Source: Aurifilum marmelostoma (Eukaryota; Ascomycota; Sordariomycetes; Diaporthales; Cryphonectriaceae). From it: a stretch of DNA of 64,000 nt. Positions 34,333 to 44,294 of this stretch are shown piece after piece. The stretch spans positions 682,001 to 746,000 of the forward strand of contig JAMXSV010000018.1 in the NCBI GenBank assembly GCA_027559495.1, read 5' to 3'. Made by a program: the position numbers and the translations under genes. The notes below the pieces were generated by a model. It worked only from the letters and a program-made list of their open reading frames with translations. It was not told the DNA's origin and made no database searches. Each line of letters starts with the position of its first letter. The stretch's first letter is position 1.

Positions 34333-35685
34333 ATGGAGACCGGTGAGAACATGCTGACGACAGAGCCCTCGGCGGCTGTCGAGGCGCCACCAGTTACAGA
34401 GCCTCTGGGCGAGGGTGTGCCTGCGCCCACCACCCAAGATGCCAACCCCAAAAAGCGGCCGCGCGAGGACGATGATGAGGCATCAGACGTTGATGACGAA
34501 GAGCACGAAGACGAACCCACGCACTCGCCGGGAGCATCAGCAGAAAATGCAGACCTCGAACAGCCTAAACTCTCCAAAAACCAGCTCCGGAAACAGAAGC
34601 GTCAGAAGCTCCGCGAAGAGCGCAAAGGAGAGCGCAAGCAAATGCGGAAAGATAAAAGGCACGAGAAGACGGCGCGGCGACGACAGGAGCGCGAAGAGAA
34701 GGCCGAGCAGCTTGCACAAGAGGAGGGAATCGATAAGGAGGAGGCCCTGAAGCGCATACTAGCAGAGGAGCAAGCCGAGAGGAAGAATGCGCCGCGGAGC
34801 AGGCCGGTGCCGGTGGCTTTCATAATTGATTGTGATTTTGAGCAGTACATGCACGAACATGAGCTTGTATCCCTAGCCAGTCAGATCACCAGGAGCTACT
34901 CGATGAACAAGACCGGTCTGTACCAGGGGCATCTGCTAATGAGCTCGTGGGGTGGGAAATTGAAGGAGCGGTTCAACACAGTGCTGAAGGATACGCATCT
35001 TAACTGGAAGGGTGTGAGCTTCGTGGAAGGCGACTTTGTCGAGGCTGGCAAGGTTGCGTGGAACATCATGAATGGGCCGACAGGTGGAAAACCCTGTTCA
35101 GCGCTGGGCGGAGAAGAAGAGACGACGAGCGTCGAGGAGACCGGAGAAAAGCTCACTGCGGAGGTCGATGATCAAACGGTCCCAGAGCCACAGGTCGCCG
35201 GTCAAGGCACAAGCTCTGCTGAGACATCGGCAGCAGCGGAATTCTCAACCGACTCCGTCGTGTATCTCTCTGCCGACTCACCATTTACACTCGACAAGCT
35301 CGAGCCCAACACAAGCTATGTGGTCGGTGGATTGGTAGATAGGAACAGGGAGAAGAACCTCTGTCAGAGACGCGCCGAGGAGAAAGGTATCCGCACGGCA
35401 AAGCTGCCTATCGGCGAGTACTTGCAGATGGCAAGTCGTCGCGTGCTCGCTACAAATCATGTGGTCGAGATCATGTCAAGGTGGCTCGAGACTGGAGACT
35501 GGGCCAAGGCCTTCATGGAAGTCATTCCGAAACGAAAAGGCGGCCAGCTCAAGAGCGCGGAGGATGACGACGAGGGCGCCGGTGGAGCTGAAGCAGAAGC
35601 CCAAGGCAACGGCGAGCATGAAGCAGCCGACGCTGCACACGCTGATGGGGATCACGCGAATGGTACGGCCGATGAGGAGGCCTGA
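34333..35685 (+). CDS. trm10: tRNA (guanine(9)-N1)-methyltransferase Trm10
   Basis: A single exon of 450 residues from METGENM. The N-terminal 60 residues are acidic and disordered. A strongly basic, Lys/Arg-rich helix (KLSKNQLRKQKRQKLREER region, about 80-130) is typical of Trm10 tRNA binding. The SPOUT methyltransferase domain has IIDCDFEQYM, then YLSADSPFTL, the SAM-binding knot YVVGGLVDRNREKN, and AKLPIGEY. A Glu/Thr/Ser-rich insertion (about 255-310) interrupts the domain and resembles fungal-specific insertions. The C-terminal tail is acidic and Ala/Glu-rich. Reaction: transfer of a methyl group from S-adenosylmethionine to N1 of G9 in cytosolic tRNAs, in nucleus and cytosol. Divergent from msh2. 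The identification is secure. Confidence 0.93.
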   Translation: METGENMLTTEPSAAVEAPPVTEPLGEGVPAPTTQDANPKKRPREDDDEASDVDDEEHEDEPTHSPGASAENADLEQPKLSKNQLRKQKRQKLREERKGERKQMRKDKRHEKTARRRQEREEKAEQLAQEEGIDKEEALKRILAEEQAERKNAPRSRPVPVAFIIDCDFEQYMHEHELVSLASQITRSYSMNKTGLYQGHLLMSSWGGKLKERFNTVLKDTHLNWKGVSFVEGDFVEAGKVAWNIMNGPTGGKPCSALGGEEETTSVEETGEKLTAEVDDQTVPEPQVAGQGTSSAETSAAAEFSTDSVVYLSADSPFTLDKLEPNTSYVVGGLVDRNREKNLCQRRAEEKGIRTAKLPIGEYLQMASRRVLATNHVVEIMSRWLETGDWAKAFMEVIPKRKGGQLKSAEDDDEGAGGAEAEAQGNGEHEAADAAHADGDHANGTADEEA

Positions 35686-37322
35686 CAAAGGTTACGAGAT
35701 ACCCAGAGAGAAAACCAGAACATGTCAACCAGCAACATTGCCACCACCAGGTTCCGGACCGCCTTGCGCCACTGCATGCATAGTCTGTGTGTATTCACAA
35801 CTTTTCTACTCTGGGCCGATTCAATGGCCTTAGTCCCCTTGAACGTCAACCCCTTTCATGGAGTATTGGTGAAGGCTTACGCTGAGCACATTCTCGCATT
35901 CCTATGCATATCAGCATCGAGGACACCCTACCAATCTGCTCCTGCATATCAACACCGAGCCCGTCCCTTTATTAAGCACCCCTGCATGTCAATTTCGAGA
36001 GGGTCACACCCCGTGGCCCCCAAGGTGTCGAGGTGTCGTTAGCGCCACCCTGTCAGTTCGAAAAGTGCCTGCAGCCTGGGATGCTGAACCCTTTGCTCTC
36101 ACGTCATCGCATCGCATGTTCGAAGTTGGGATGACTTCCGAGGTTCCTCAAGTAGGCAAAGGAGGCACACCTTCCAGCGTGCACCCTTTCCTCATCCTGA
36201 AACCAAAGCGGGAGGAAAATGTCTCTAGTACATTACAAAGTTCAGTGTGGCGTGTGCTTCTGCAAATGACCTGCATCGGCGACGGACTAGCCTCTGTGAA
36301 CGACCCCTATCAATGTGATATGGGCCCCTTCGTTCTGCATGCCAGTCACACCCACCCACCCTCTTCTGCATGTCTTTTGTTGGGAAGTACGTGATATCTA
36401 TTCGCGGCGGCAAATTCCACAAGGTCCCAGTTGAATACTACGTACTAAAGATACAACGACGACATGGGCACCAGGGCTCCAGCAGGTCCACTCCCCCACC
36501 CCTGTATACCGTACTTTTTTCGTCTTACTTACGATCGGCGTCCCCAACGGTCGACTTGCGGAAGCCCACAACGACCTCTGCTCACCGTTCCGTCAGCCCT
36601 ATCGATGCCCATGACGCCAACCAACCAACCAACCATAAAAGTACAAATAAAGGGGAAGAAAAAGGAGAGAGAGAAAGAGAGAAAGGCAAATAAGAGGGGC
36701 AAGAACAGAAACATGCAACACCGGGTATTCGCCAATGGTCACCCACTTGACTACTAATCCGGCCCTTGGTGGCTTATTTAGGGGAGAGCGGACGGGATCC
36801 CAAGTTTTCCACTAGGTATGGTCGCATGTGCTAGGAGAGGTTGTAGCAGCATTCATATCTCATGCGTGATGACTACGGAGCGGTGGTTACGTATCACATA
36901 CTGCAGAAGCATTACATCCACGCCATGCTCTCTGTTCAAGTCCCTGAGACTTGTGTTAGACCAAAGTAACGAGTTTGAAAATTGAAAGAAGTAGTTGCCA
37001 TGTATATTATGTTGTTATTTGATGAACCCATGTCTGTATGCACAGGCAGAACTGACCGGCTTGCGCCTTTTCCTCTTTTACCAATAATATGATTAACATT
37101 GTCTTTTGCCCTTGGCAGGCTGACTGGTCCAAATCCTTGTGTGTATCGTTGAAGCCGTATGTACAATGAACCGAACACTTTCTCGTGGCGTCATGTCGTC
37201 CTTATAGAGACACTCATTGTATAAGTAGAAATCACCCGCTTTTCCAGTGCATGTCTATATATGATGCTCCAGCCCAGTCAACAAACCCACTCCTAAAACT
37301 CCCCCCCTTTCCCCCTTCGTCT
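35686..37322. other. Intergenic region with a degenerate repeat
   Basis: About 1.6 kb between the convergent trm10 and lipoxygenase genes. It contains a degenerate repeat near 35900-36012, a purine-rich tract (36645-36690) and AT-rich sequence towards 37000. No gene is supported. Confidence 0.5.
35900..36012. repeat. Three degenerate copies of a ~42-base unit
   Basis: The words cctatgcatatcagcatcga, cctgcatatcaacaccgag and cctgcatgtcaatttcgag occur at about 35902, 35941 and 35983, with spacing near 40 bases. The text between the copies is only weakly alike, so this is an old or chance tandem repeat. Confidence 0.45.
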
Positions 37323-38299
37323 CTAAATGGCAGCGGAATAAGGCGCAACGTTGGGATCCAACGCCTGCCACACAAAAGGCATCCCCTGGCAGAGCCCCTC
37401 GGCGTCAAAGGTTCTCGCGGCGACCACGTCGCTGAACGCCTGCATGGTGCTCTTGAACGTGGCAGCCGCCTCGGCCGTCTCGCTGGTCATGAGACTCAGC
37501 ATGCTGGCGTCGTCAAACATGTGCAGAAGCGAGCGGTTCGTGCCGGCGAGCAAGGGCCGCGAGAACCCGGCCGAGACGGTGATCTGAGCGTCAGATTCGG
37601 CAAAGGGCGGCAGGAAGGAGGCGACTGAGATGTTGCTACCCTTGACGGTCGGGATAGGTGAGTAGAGCGCGGTGGGGTGAAAGGGCAGCGTCAGGCTGAG
37701 GGACTGCAGCTGGTTGGTGTTTACCGAGTGATGTGCCGAGGTGACAAGATGAGCCTGTCGTTGATCAGAGGTCAGTAAGCGCTGTGATTTCTCGTGTGTT
37801 GCTTCAGGGACGAGCTTACAATATGCGTGAGGATGCCCACCAGTGTGGCCTTGTCCGAGATGCTCGTAGGGAACCCCATCGCCTTGGCAGGGCCGTTGGC
37901 CTCCTTGGCCCAATTCTGCAGCTCTGTGTCGGCCGCAACCATGCTGTCCGTCTTGTAGTAGGATTCGACAAAAGTGGCCATGAACGTCTCAACTGCGTTG
38001 TAGATGACCGCCGCATCCTCATAGAAAGGGAAGTGGGTGAGCTCAGGGCCGATGGTCGAGTTGATGAGGCCCCGGTTCCGTAGATCCGTCAGGAAATAGT
38101 TGGCTTGGAAATCACCCTTGCCTCCAAAGTACAGACCATTGGCATATTCCTCTGCCGTCGTGCCGCTGAAGGGAAATATCTCATCGACTGCGGCCCCAGA
38201 AGCGAACAGCATCTCAGCTGCAATGGGTTGAACTCCGAATGATTCGTAAGCGACTGGTAAATAATAGAAAAAGAACAGTTAGCCATTCGAAGAGCCATT

Positions 38300-38360
<61 letters not shown>

Positions 38361-39503
38361 GAGAACAGTTTCTGCTTACGACGATCATATATAGCATAGA
38401 CAGGGTGATTGGCGCTGAGCGAGCGGATAGCTGCCATCCAGGTGATCTGGACCACCATGTGGGTAGCTGCTAGATGGTTGAATTGTGCAAAGAATATGTC
38501 ATTGGCATTGAACATGATCTTGGCCAACAGCCAGTCATCAGCTGTATCCGCAGGCGTGTAGATCAGATTTGCGCCCACGCCAGTCCGGATAGCCAAGGGT
38601 AGGAAGTCTCCTGACGTCGTATCAATAAAGAAGTAGGCATCGGTCGCTGCGGTGTACCGTCCGTTGGTGTCGAGAGCCTTCAGGTCGGTATGGTCGACGT
38701 AGAAGAGACGGCCAGCCGAGAACAAGCCTGCCAATGTCGCGCCGGCCACGCTCTGCGCAGTCGAGTCGTCGACCTGGAAGGGGAGTGAATCACTCGAGGG
38801 GTTGAGCCTCTTAACTGCAAATGGGCTATTCGCTAGCCGTTCCATGGAAAAGACCAGATCTTGGGTGTAGTTGGTGAGGATACCAGGCGCAGGACCATTC
38901 GGTAGCGACAGTTTCCACTGATTATCATAAAGCTGGACGTAATTTTCCAGTGTCGACAGACTGCCAAACTATTTCATGGATGTCAGACTGGAAATTTCAA
39001 GTTGATGCGCACAAGTAAATAGATTGCATGGCGCGCAGGATTTACGAACCGCTCCCGTTGCATAGGCCGCTATCTCAGAGTTGCTGTCTGCCTCGCCCAT
39101 GGCATCCTCAGCCACCTCATCTGAGTCGAGGGCAGCCAGGTCCTCATACGCCGTCACATTGCCGATGGGACCTGTGGGATAATATGGTCCTCCGGCAACC
39201 GCAGGCCCGTAAAGAAATTCTGCTCGCGTAGCAGCTCTGCAAAACAATTATAATGATGATCAGCATTTACTCATGAAACATATTGCACATGTTTTTTTTA
39301 TATCAGTGGACATACATTGCCGCGGCTCTCTGTGTGTCATTGCTAACATCTGTGGTTATCGTATAAGCCCCCGTTGTTGCTCTTCGACCCAGCTGAAACG
39401 GGACAGGCAGGTATGAAGACTTTTGTCGTGGTATTGAAGCACTATATGCTTGAGGACAGGCAACATTAATGAGTATTAGAAGTGAAATCTGTGACGGATG
39501 CAT
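37323..39503 (-). CDS. Secreted manganese-type lipoxygenase
   Basis: Five minus-strand exons, 39503-39316, 39236-39050, 38968-38380, 38253-37820 and 37754-37323, give 609 residues with every phase consistent. A signal peptide is seen (SLLILINVACPQAYSA). The lipoxygenase domain has the first metal ligands in FNHLAATH (H290 and H295), the second set in AHHSVNTN (H474 and N478), and a C-terminal carboxylate ligand on a final Ile in DPNVAPYSAAI. Positions and secretion match fungal Mn-lipoxygenases, about 600-620 residues, better than Fe-enzymes. Family role: dioxygenation of linoleic and linolenic acid to hydroperoxides outside the cell. Oddity: the C-terminal residue is Ile, while the Mn enzymes I recall end in Val. 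The third intron carries a TA microsatellite. Confidence 0.87.
38304..38357. repeat. (TA)n microsatellite inside a lipoxygenase intron
   Basis: About 27 uninterrupted TA units lie within the 126-base third intron (38254-38379) of the lipoxygenase gene, making up almost half of it. Confidence 0.95.
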
Positions 39504-42102
39504 TGTGGATGAGGTGTCCTCCAAAAGAGGGAAAAAAGATCAAGAGACTGGACATGAAAAGAGGAAGAAAAAGCAAAAAAAAAAACCACAAATAAAAAAT
39601 CCCCACATGCATGTAGGCCGCTGGAAGCGACCACGACATTTAAATGATGCCAGCGCATCCTGTGTTTGCTCCATAAAATGGAGGATTACGTCTCCGCTGA
39701 TGGGACTGGCAACTGTTGGGCGCCGCCCTCGCGGCTCTTTGCCTGTGTGCCACGCCGCGCGCTGAGACAGGCCTTGCATTCCTTCTTCCCTCCTTCATCC
39801 CTCCTGCGCCTGCGGAGGATCATTGCATCCACGTGTAGCCAGGGTCTTTTTCATCGCAACCCTGTCGTGAGTAAGACTGACAAGCCTACTTAGCACCTGT
39901 CCCCCAGCATGCCCAAGTCAATGGTCGCCCCCACAATTCGTCTGACAGGCGGGAAAAAGAGCCCCAGTCTTGTATTCATCGAACTCGGTTAAAACATGTC
40001 GTGGCCTAGTAGCCAAGGCGAGGAGAGAGGGGGGGGGGTAGAGAAATGGCAGGCAGGTAAGCCAGCGTTAGCCAGAATCAATATTAGCACAGCTTCATTG
40101 GCAGAGAAAATTAATCCTCCGACGCGAGTTACAGCACGATTGAACGGGCAAACGGCATGGCGAGTGCAAATGATTTGGGATCTAGCCGCCTGATGCACAC
40201 ACACGAAACAGTGCATAAGTGTATCTCAATTTCGTGTTCGCCCTGATAGTGTGCTCTCCTCGGGACAAGCAACCCTCCACACCATGCAGGATCTTTATCT
40301 CATTTGATCCAATAGCAGAAATTTCTGGTGACCGTTTCTTCTTTTCTTGCGAGACTAAGCAGAAAGAAGAGCCCCTGCTTGAATAGTCACTTGCTTTGGC
40401 GACTATTCGGTTGTGCCATAAGCAAAAGCAACCTGAGCGCCCACATAAAGCGAAGAAGCATCTAATTAACATGGCGCCAAAAGGTGATCCCGGAAGCACC
40501 CCGGCGCTTGAACTGTTGTGACCCCAAGTAGCAGATTGACTGCATACCAAGCCTTTGGCTAAAGCCGATAGCTGGTCAGGCACGAGAACTCAATCAGGGA
40601 AAGACAGACAAATCATCATGATTACTTTCCCGGCCGGGGGGTGTGTATCGATACATGATTATACCGATGCTCTCGTATCACATCACGCCCCCAAGGCCCA
40701 GGCATCTAGGCATCCATCCACACTGGACCACCGTATAAACCTGCGGTCAACCAGAGGCCAGTTCGCAAGAAACGTGGCAGATTGCTGCCCAATTATCTTC
40801 CTTGTGCAGACCATACTAAGTTTGCCACAGCTGATGGCTAAAAGACCAAGTGCGAGACAAACGTACGAGGCCGAATCCGTGCTGCAGAAAACGCGGTTTG
40901 ACAGATGCGCCACTCAGAAAAAAATTTGACTTTGGTCACATTCATCGTCAGGCACCATGCCGAGCACTAACGTGGTGTATCAAGATGTTCCGGTTCTTGT
41001 TGGACCTCTTGATCATGTTCGATGACCGTCAAGAAAGCATCCCACGTCTGGAGTGCATAGGGTAATACTCTTGGAACTCGTTCAAGCTGATATGATCGGC
41101 ACAATCCAGTATTATCCCCCACAACCTTCCCAAAGCCGCCTGTCGATTCTTGTCATGCCCAAGATAATTCCAGAAATAGGCAGCCCGCAAGACGTCTACC
41201 CCGACTGTCCGTTAAACGTCCGTGTCAAGCAAAGATGTGATAAAGCTTCTGCTTAGCCAAACATAGTACGGTAGTCTCGATGTAGGATCCATGCTCTATC
41301 AAAATAGCAAGCAGGATGTGGGACCGGACCATTGTGACGACTGCTCTGCTTCACCGTTCTCCGATCAGGTAAAGCCAAATACCGACCTCCCTCACCAGTA
41401 GCGATCGAAGCCAGCCGATTACGAAAAGCCCTAACCAAAGCCTATGGGTTGCAATCTTCGTTACGAGAAATTCTGAGTGTACTTTTCTCCCCCTGGCCCT
41501 GCAACCCTAGCTATTATATACGCTACGCCCAAAATTCATGCAGGCGGTAGATCCCGTCCCGACCGCCGTTGTCGCTGGCTGTTTTCCCCTGTTCCCGACG
41601 CCAAGTATGTAATGCGGGATTCTTTTTCGGAGGTTCAATTCCTTGCGAGATGAGCGGTGAAAAAAAAAAGGGAAGACTTAAGCCATCTCATGCAGCTGAG
41701 CTGGAAATTAAGGGCGTGGCGCCCGACGGACTCGTTGGGAACGTTACTCCCGCGGGTGAATGCAGTCAGAAACTCATAGTGGGTTTTTTTTTTTCCTTCT
41801 TGCACACTGGATAGAAATTACATGGGGACTTTGTAGCGATTGATTCACACAATTAATATAGTAGTTCCTCGTATAGGCAGTGGGAAGCGCCCTACCGATA
41901 TATGCTTTGCTTCGCAGTTGTCTCAATAGGCCGCTCTGGGGACCTGGTGCCCCAGGGTGCTTAAGTTTGCTTTGAGCTGTTCTTTTCTAAAGGTCCGTAC
42001 CACTACGGATGATTGATATAATGCCTTTTTGATTGCAGCGGGTAGGATTTACGGTCAACGCAGTCGTGTGCAAACTATCAATGAGTTGTAGACTATCCTT
42101 AC
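39504..42102. other. Long intergenic region
   Basis: About 2.6 kb upstream of the lipoxygenase and downstream of the protease. The first 300 bases are the likely lipoxygenase promoter. No supported gene, tRNA or tandem repeat was found. An exon-like frame adjoins its far end and is listed separately. Confidence 0.45.
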
Positions 42103-42353
42103 ATGACTAGGAGGAATATGTAGCACCAAAGATGTCTCAGGATTCGGGAAGACTTCGGAACGGATATTCAGATACTTGGACGTCATCGGGTCAAAGGGAC
42201 TGACTCTCAGCATCAGAATCGAGGCGGTCAAGGTCAGTTTGCTTGGCCAAGACGCGTCTCTGAAGTTCCGGGAGAAAAAAAGCTGCTTCTCGTCCCCCAA
42301 GATATGCTTGATACTTGACATGACCTCTCGGCCAAGACTGTAGACCTCTTCGT
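42103..42353 (-). pseudogene. Orphan exon-like reading frame
   Basis: An open minus-strand segment bounded by a good acceptor (gctatatcag) and a good donor (gtaagg). Its translation looks coding: DEEVYSLGREVMSSIKHILG, then FRDASWPSKLTLT and FNRSEVFPNPETSLVL-like text with a closing HIPPSH. No start codon or partner exons fit: upstream lies the last exon of the protease in another frame, and downstream I find no continuing exon. It may be a gene relic, an exon of a gene I cannot assemble, or chance. I recognise no family. Confidence 0.35.
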
Positions 42354-42403
42354 CTGATATAGCACAAACAGTTACTGTTCGAATGCCTTCACGCTGTCGT
42401 TGC

Positions 42404-44201
42404 CTAGTACACATGCTGCGCGAAGCGCATCTCGCTCGCGCCGACATCGAACACCGCGACGACATTATTCAGAAAGGTCTCGCCCAAGATATACGGGCCG
42501 TCTGCGTTACCTTTCTGCGGCCCGATCGCGCAATAGTCCATACCGGACTGCGTGTACACGTCGCTGGTTGACAAAAAGTCAGCTTGTTTGTTCGCATCAA
42601 ACTGTCTACTTTCGAGGAGATCTTTCATGCGTCTTTTGCGTACGTTTGCTTCAGCATATCAGCTTTACTGATATTGAAGATAGTGCCGTCGATTTGAACG
42701 CCAAGGTAGGGCACACTGGCATTGCATAGTGTAAAGTAAGCACCTGCGTCCTCAATGTAGGCCGCGGGCGGGTCGTAAAGGGCTGCGATGTCCGCGTACA
42801 ACTCTGGAGATATTGTCGAGTCAGCTGCAGATCCGATTGCAACAAATGTCACATGTGAGGCCCTCAAAAGAAAATGGCATACCGGGCGGCAGATATAACA
42901 GAGTCGTGCCGGTGTCAACAATGACAGGAAACTGGGAGGTGTTGACAGTCGCTGGTGCGATTGCCTTGCTCCAAGACTCAGCAAGGGGCCCCGTCCGGTT
43001 GCCCGACCCTTCGTAGATGTATGCGTCGGCGATGATGGTGTAGAAGCTATATTCAGTTTTCATTGTGGGCTCATTGAAGAAATCGACCTGGTTCACAATC
43101 AGTTCTCAGATTCACAAGTGAGGTGCAGATATTCATTAGAATGGACAAGACTGACCATCAAGATGGGCGTGCTCGCAAAAGGTCCGGTGAAGTTGACCGG
43201 AGGTAGACCACCCAGCGCGAAATAACCATTATCAGAGTCGCGTTCAAGAGCAAAGCTGAACACAGGCTCGATCAACCCCTCGTTTATCATGGTTGTTATG
43301 ATGGGGCTGTACTCGACCTGGGTCTGAGAAGAGTCGTTACTGGTGTTCCAACCCTTGAAGGCACGGGTGAGCTGAGGATAGCCCAGGCCCAGAATACCGC
43401 TGGTGACATTGTTGCCGCGCCAGTAGGAATAGTTGGCCAAGGCCACCTGCTGATGCTCGACCGTGATACCGGCAACGGTGACGTCTTCGTAGCCGAAGAA
43501 TCCATTCAGGAACTCCAAGTCACCATACGAAATGTCGAGGTGCAGGTCCGGAATAGGGCTCTCGTCTAAAGTGCCGTTGAAGGTCGGACCAAAACGGCAC
43601 TCTTCCTCCTATGAGATGATACCTGTGTGAGCGTCATGTGTATCCCATGAAATCACCCACATGGCTTCTTATCGAACCTACCGGCTGTACATCGCCGAAG
43701 AAATCAACACAAGTGAACCCTTTCTGAATCAGCCATCTTGAAAATAGGAAGTCAGTAGTGGCTCGAAAAGAGACTCATTGGGATCCCGAGACGTCATGAA
43801 ACCAGGAACCCCGTGCAATCAAAACCAGCTAGAAAGGAGAAGGGGGGAAGGGAGGTGTGAGCAGATGGATCTGCCATCCGGAGTACGTACGCCTCGCTTG
43901 ACCCAGTATCAAGGGTAACATCGAATGATTCATCCCCCCACTCAATCGTGGCGATGTATGATCCCGCCCAGTATCTGGTATGATCGTAACCATAGCTGTA
44001 GTTGGCACCACCACTGTGCATAGGCCTGATATACTGGGGCGACCAGGCCGCCTTTGGGACTCTCCTCAGACGGAGGACATTGGAGCTCACAATATTGCTG
44101 CTGCTGGCTTTCCAGGGTGCTGGCGTATAGGTCCGAATGCCAGCGAGCGCTGGGTATATAAGAGCCGCCACGACGGCAATTGTCTTGCATAGATGAGCCA
44201 T
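42404..44201 (-). CDS. Secreted pepsin-like aspartic protease
   Basis: Six minus-strand exons, 44201-43891, 43736-43682, 43608-43156, 43087-42883, 42803-42644 and 42563-42404, give 447 residues. Phases agree at all five joins. A signal peptide is seen (MAHLCKTIAVVAALIYPALAG), then a short pro-region. The A1 family active sites are DTGSSEAW (Asp98) and VDTGTTLLYLP (Asp331). Between them lie the flap-like region, GILGLGYPQLT and VFSFALERD. The closing block YILGETFLNNVVAVFDVG is the usual pepsin C-terminal strand. Several N-x-S/T sites suggest N-glycosylation. The C-terminus is short, with no GPI signal, so it is probably a soluble extracellular protease. It sits 2.9 kb upstream of the secreted lipoxygenase gene on the same strand. 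Confidence 0.88.
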
Positions 44202-44288
44202 GGTGATGGACTTTGCTCGCTTGACTATAACACAGAGAGAAGGGGGGAGGAGGGGAGGGAGAGAACAATTCGGTCACACCCAGCTCGA

Positions 44289-44294
44289 TTTATA
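44289..44294 (-). promoter_or_regulatory. TATA box of the aspartic protease gene
   Basis: On the minus strand the sequence reads TATAAA within a longer tatataaat, about 90 bases before the protease ATG. Position and sequence fit a core promoter element of a regulated secreted-protein gene. Confidence 0.5.

Noticed and set aside
41600..41660. Possible tRNA (B-box-like ggttcaattcc)
   Set aside because: No matching A box and no cloverleaf stems could be drawn around it.
42055..42465. Extra C-terminal exon of the aspartic protease
   Set aside because: The protease already ends with the usual strand and a stop at 42404. Splicing to the orphan segment from the possible donors gives the wrong frame.
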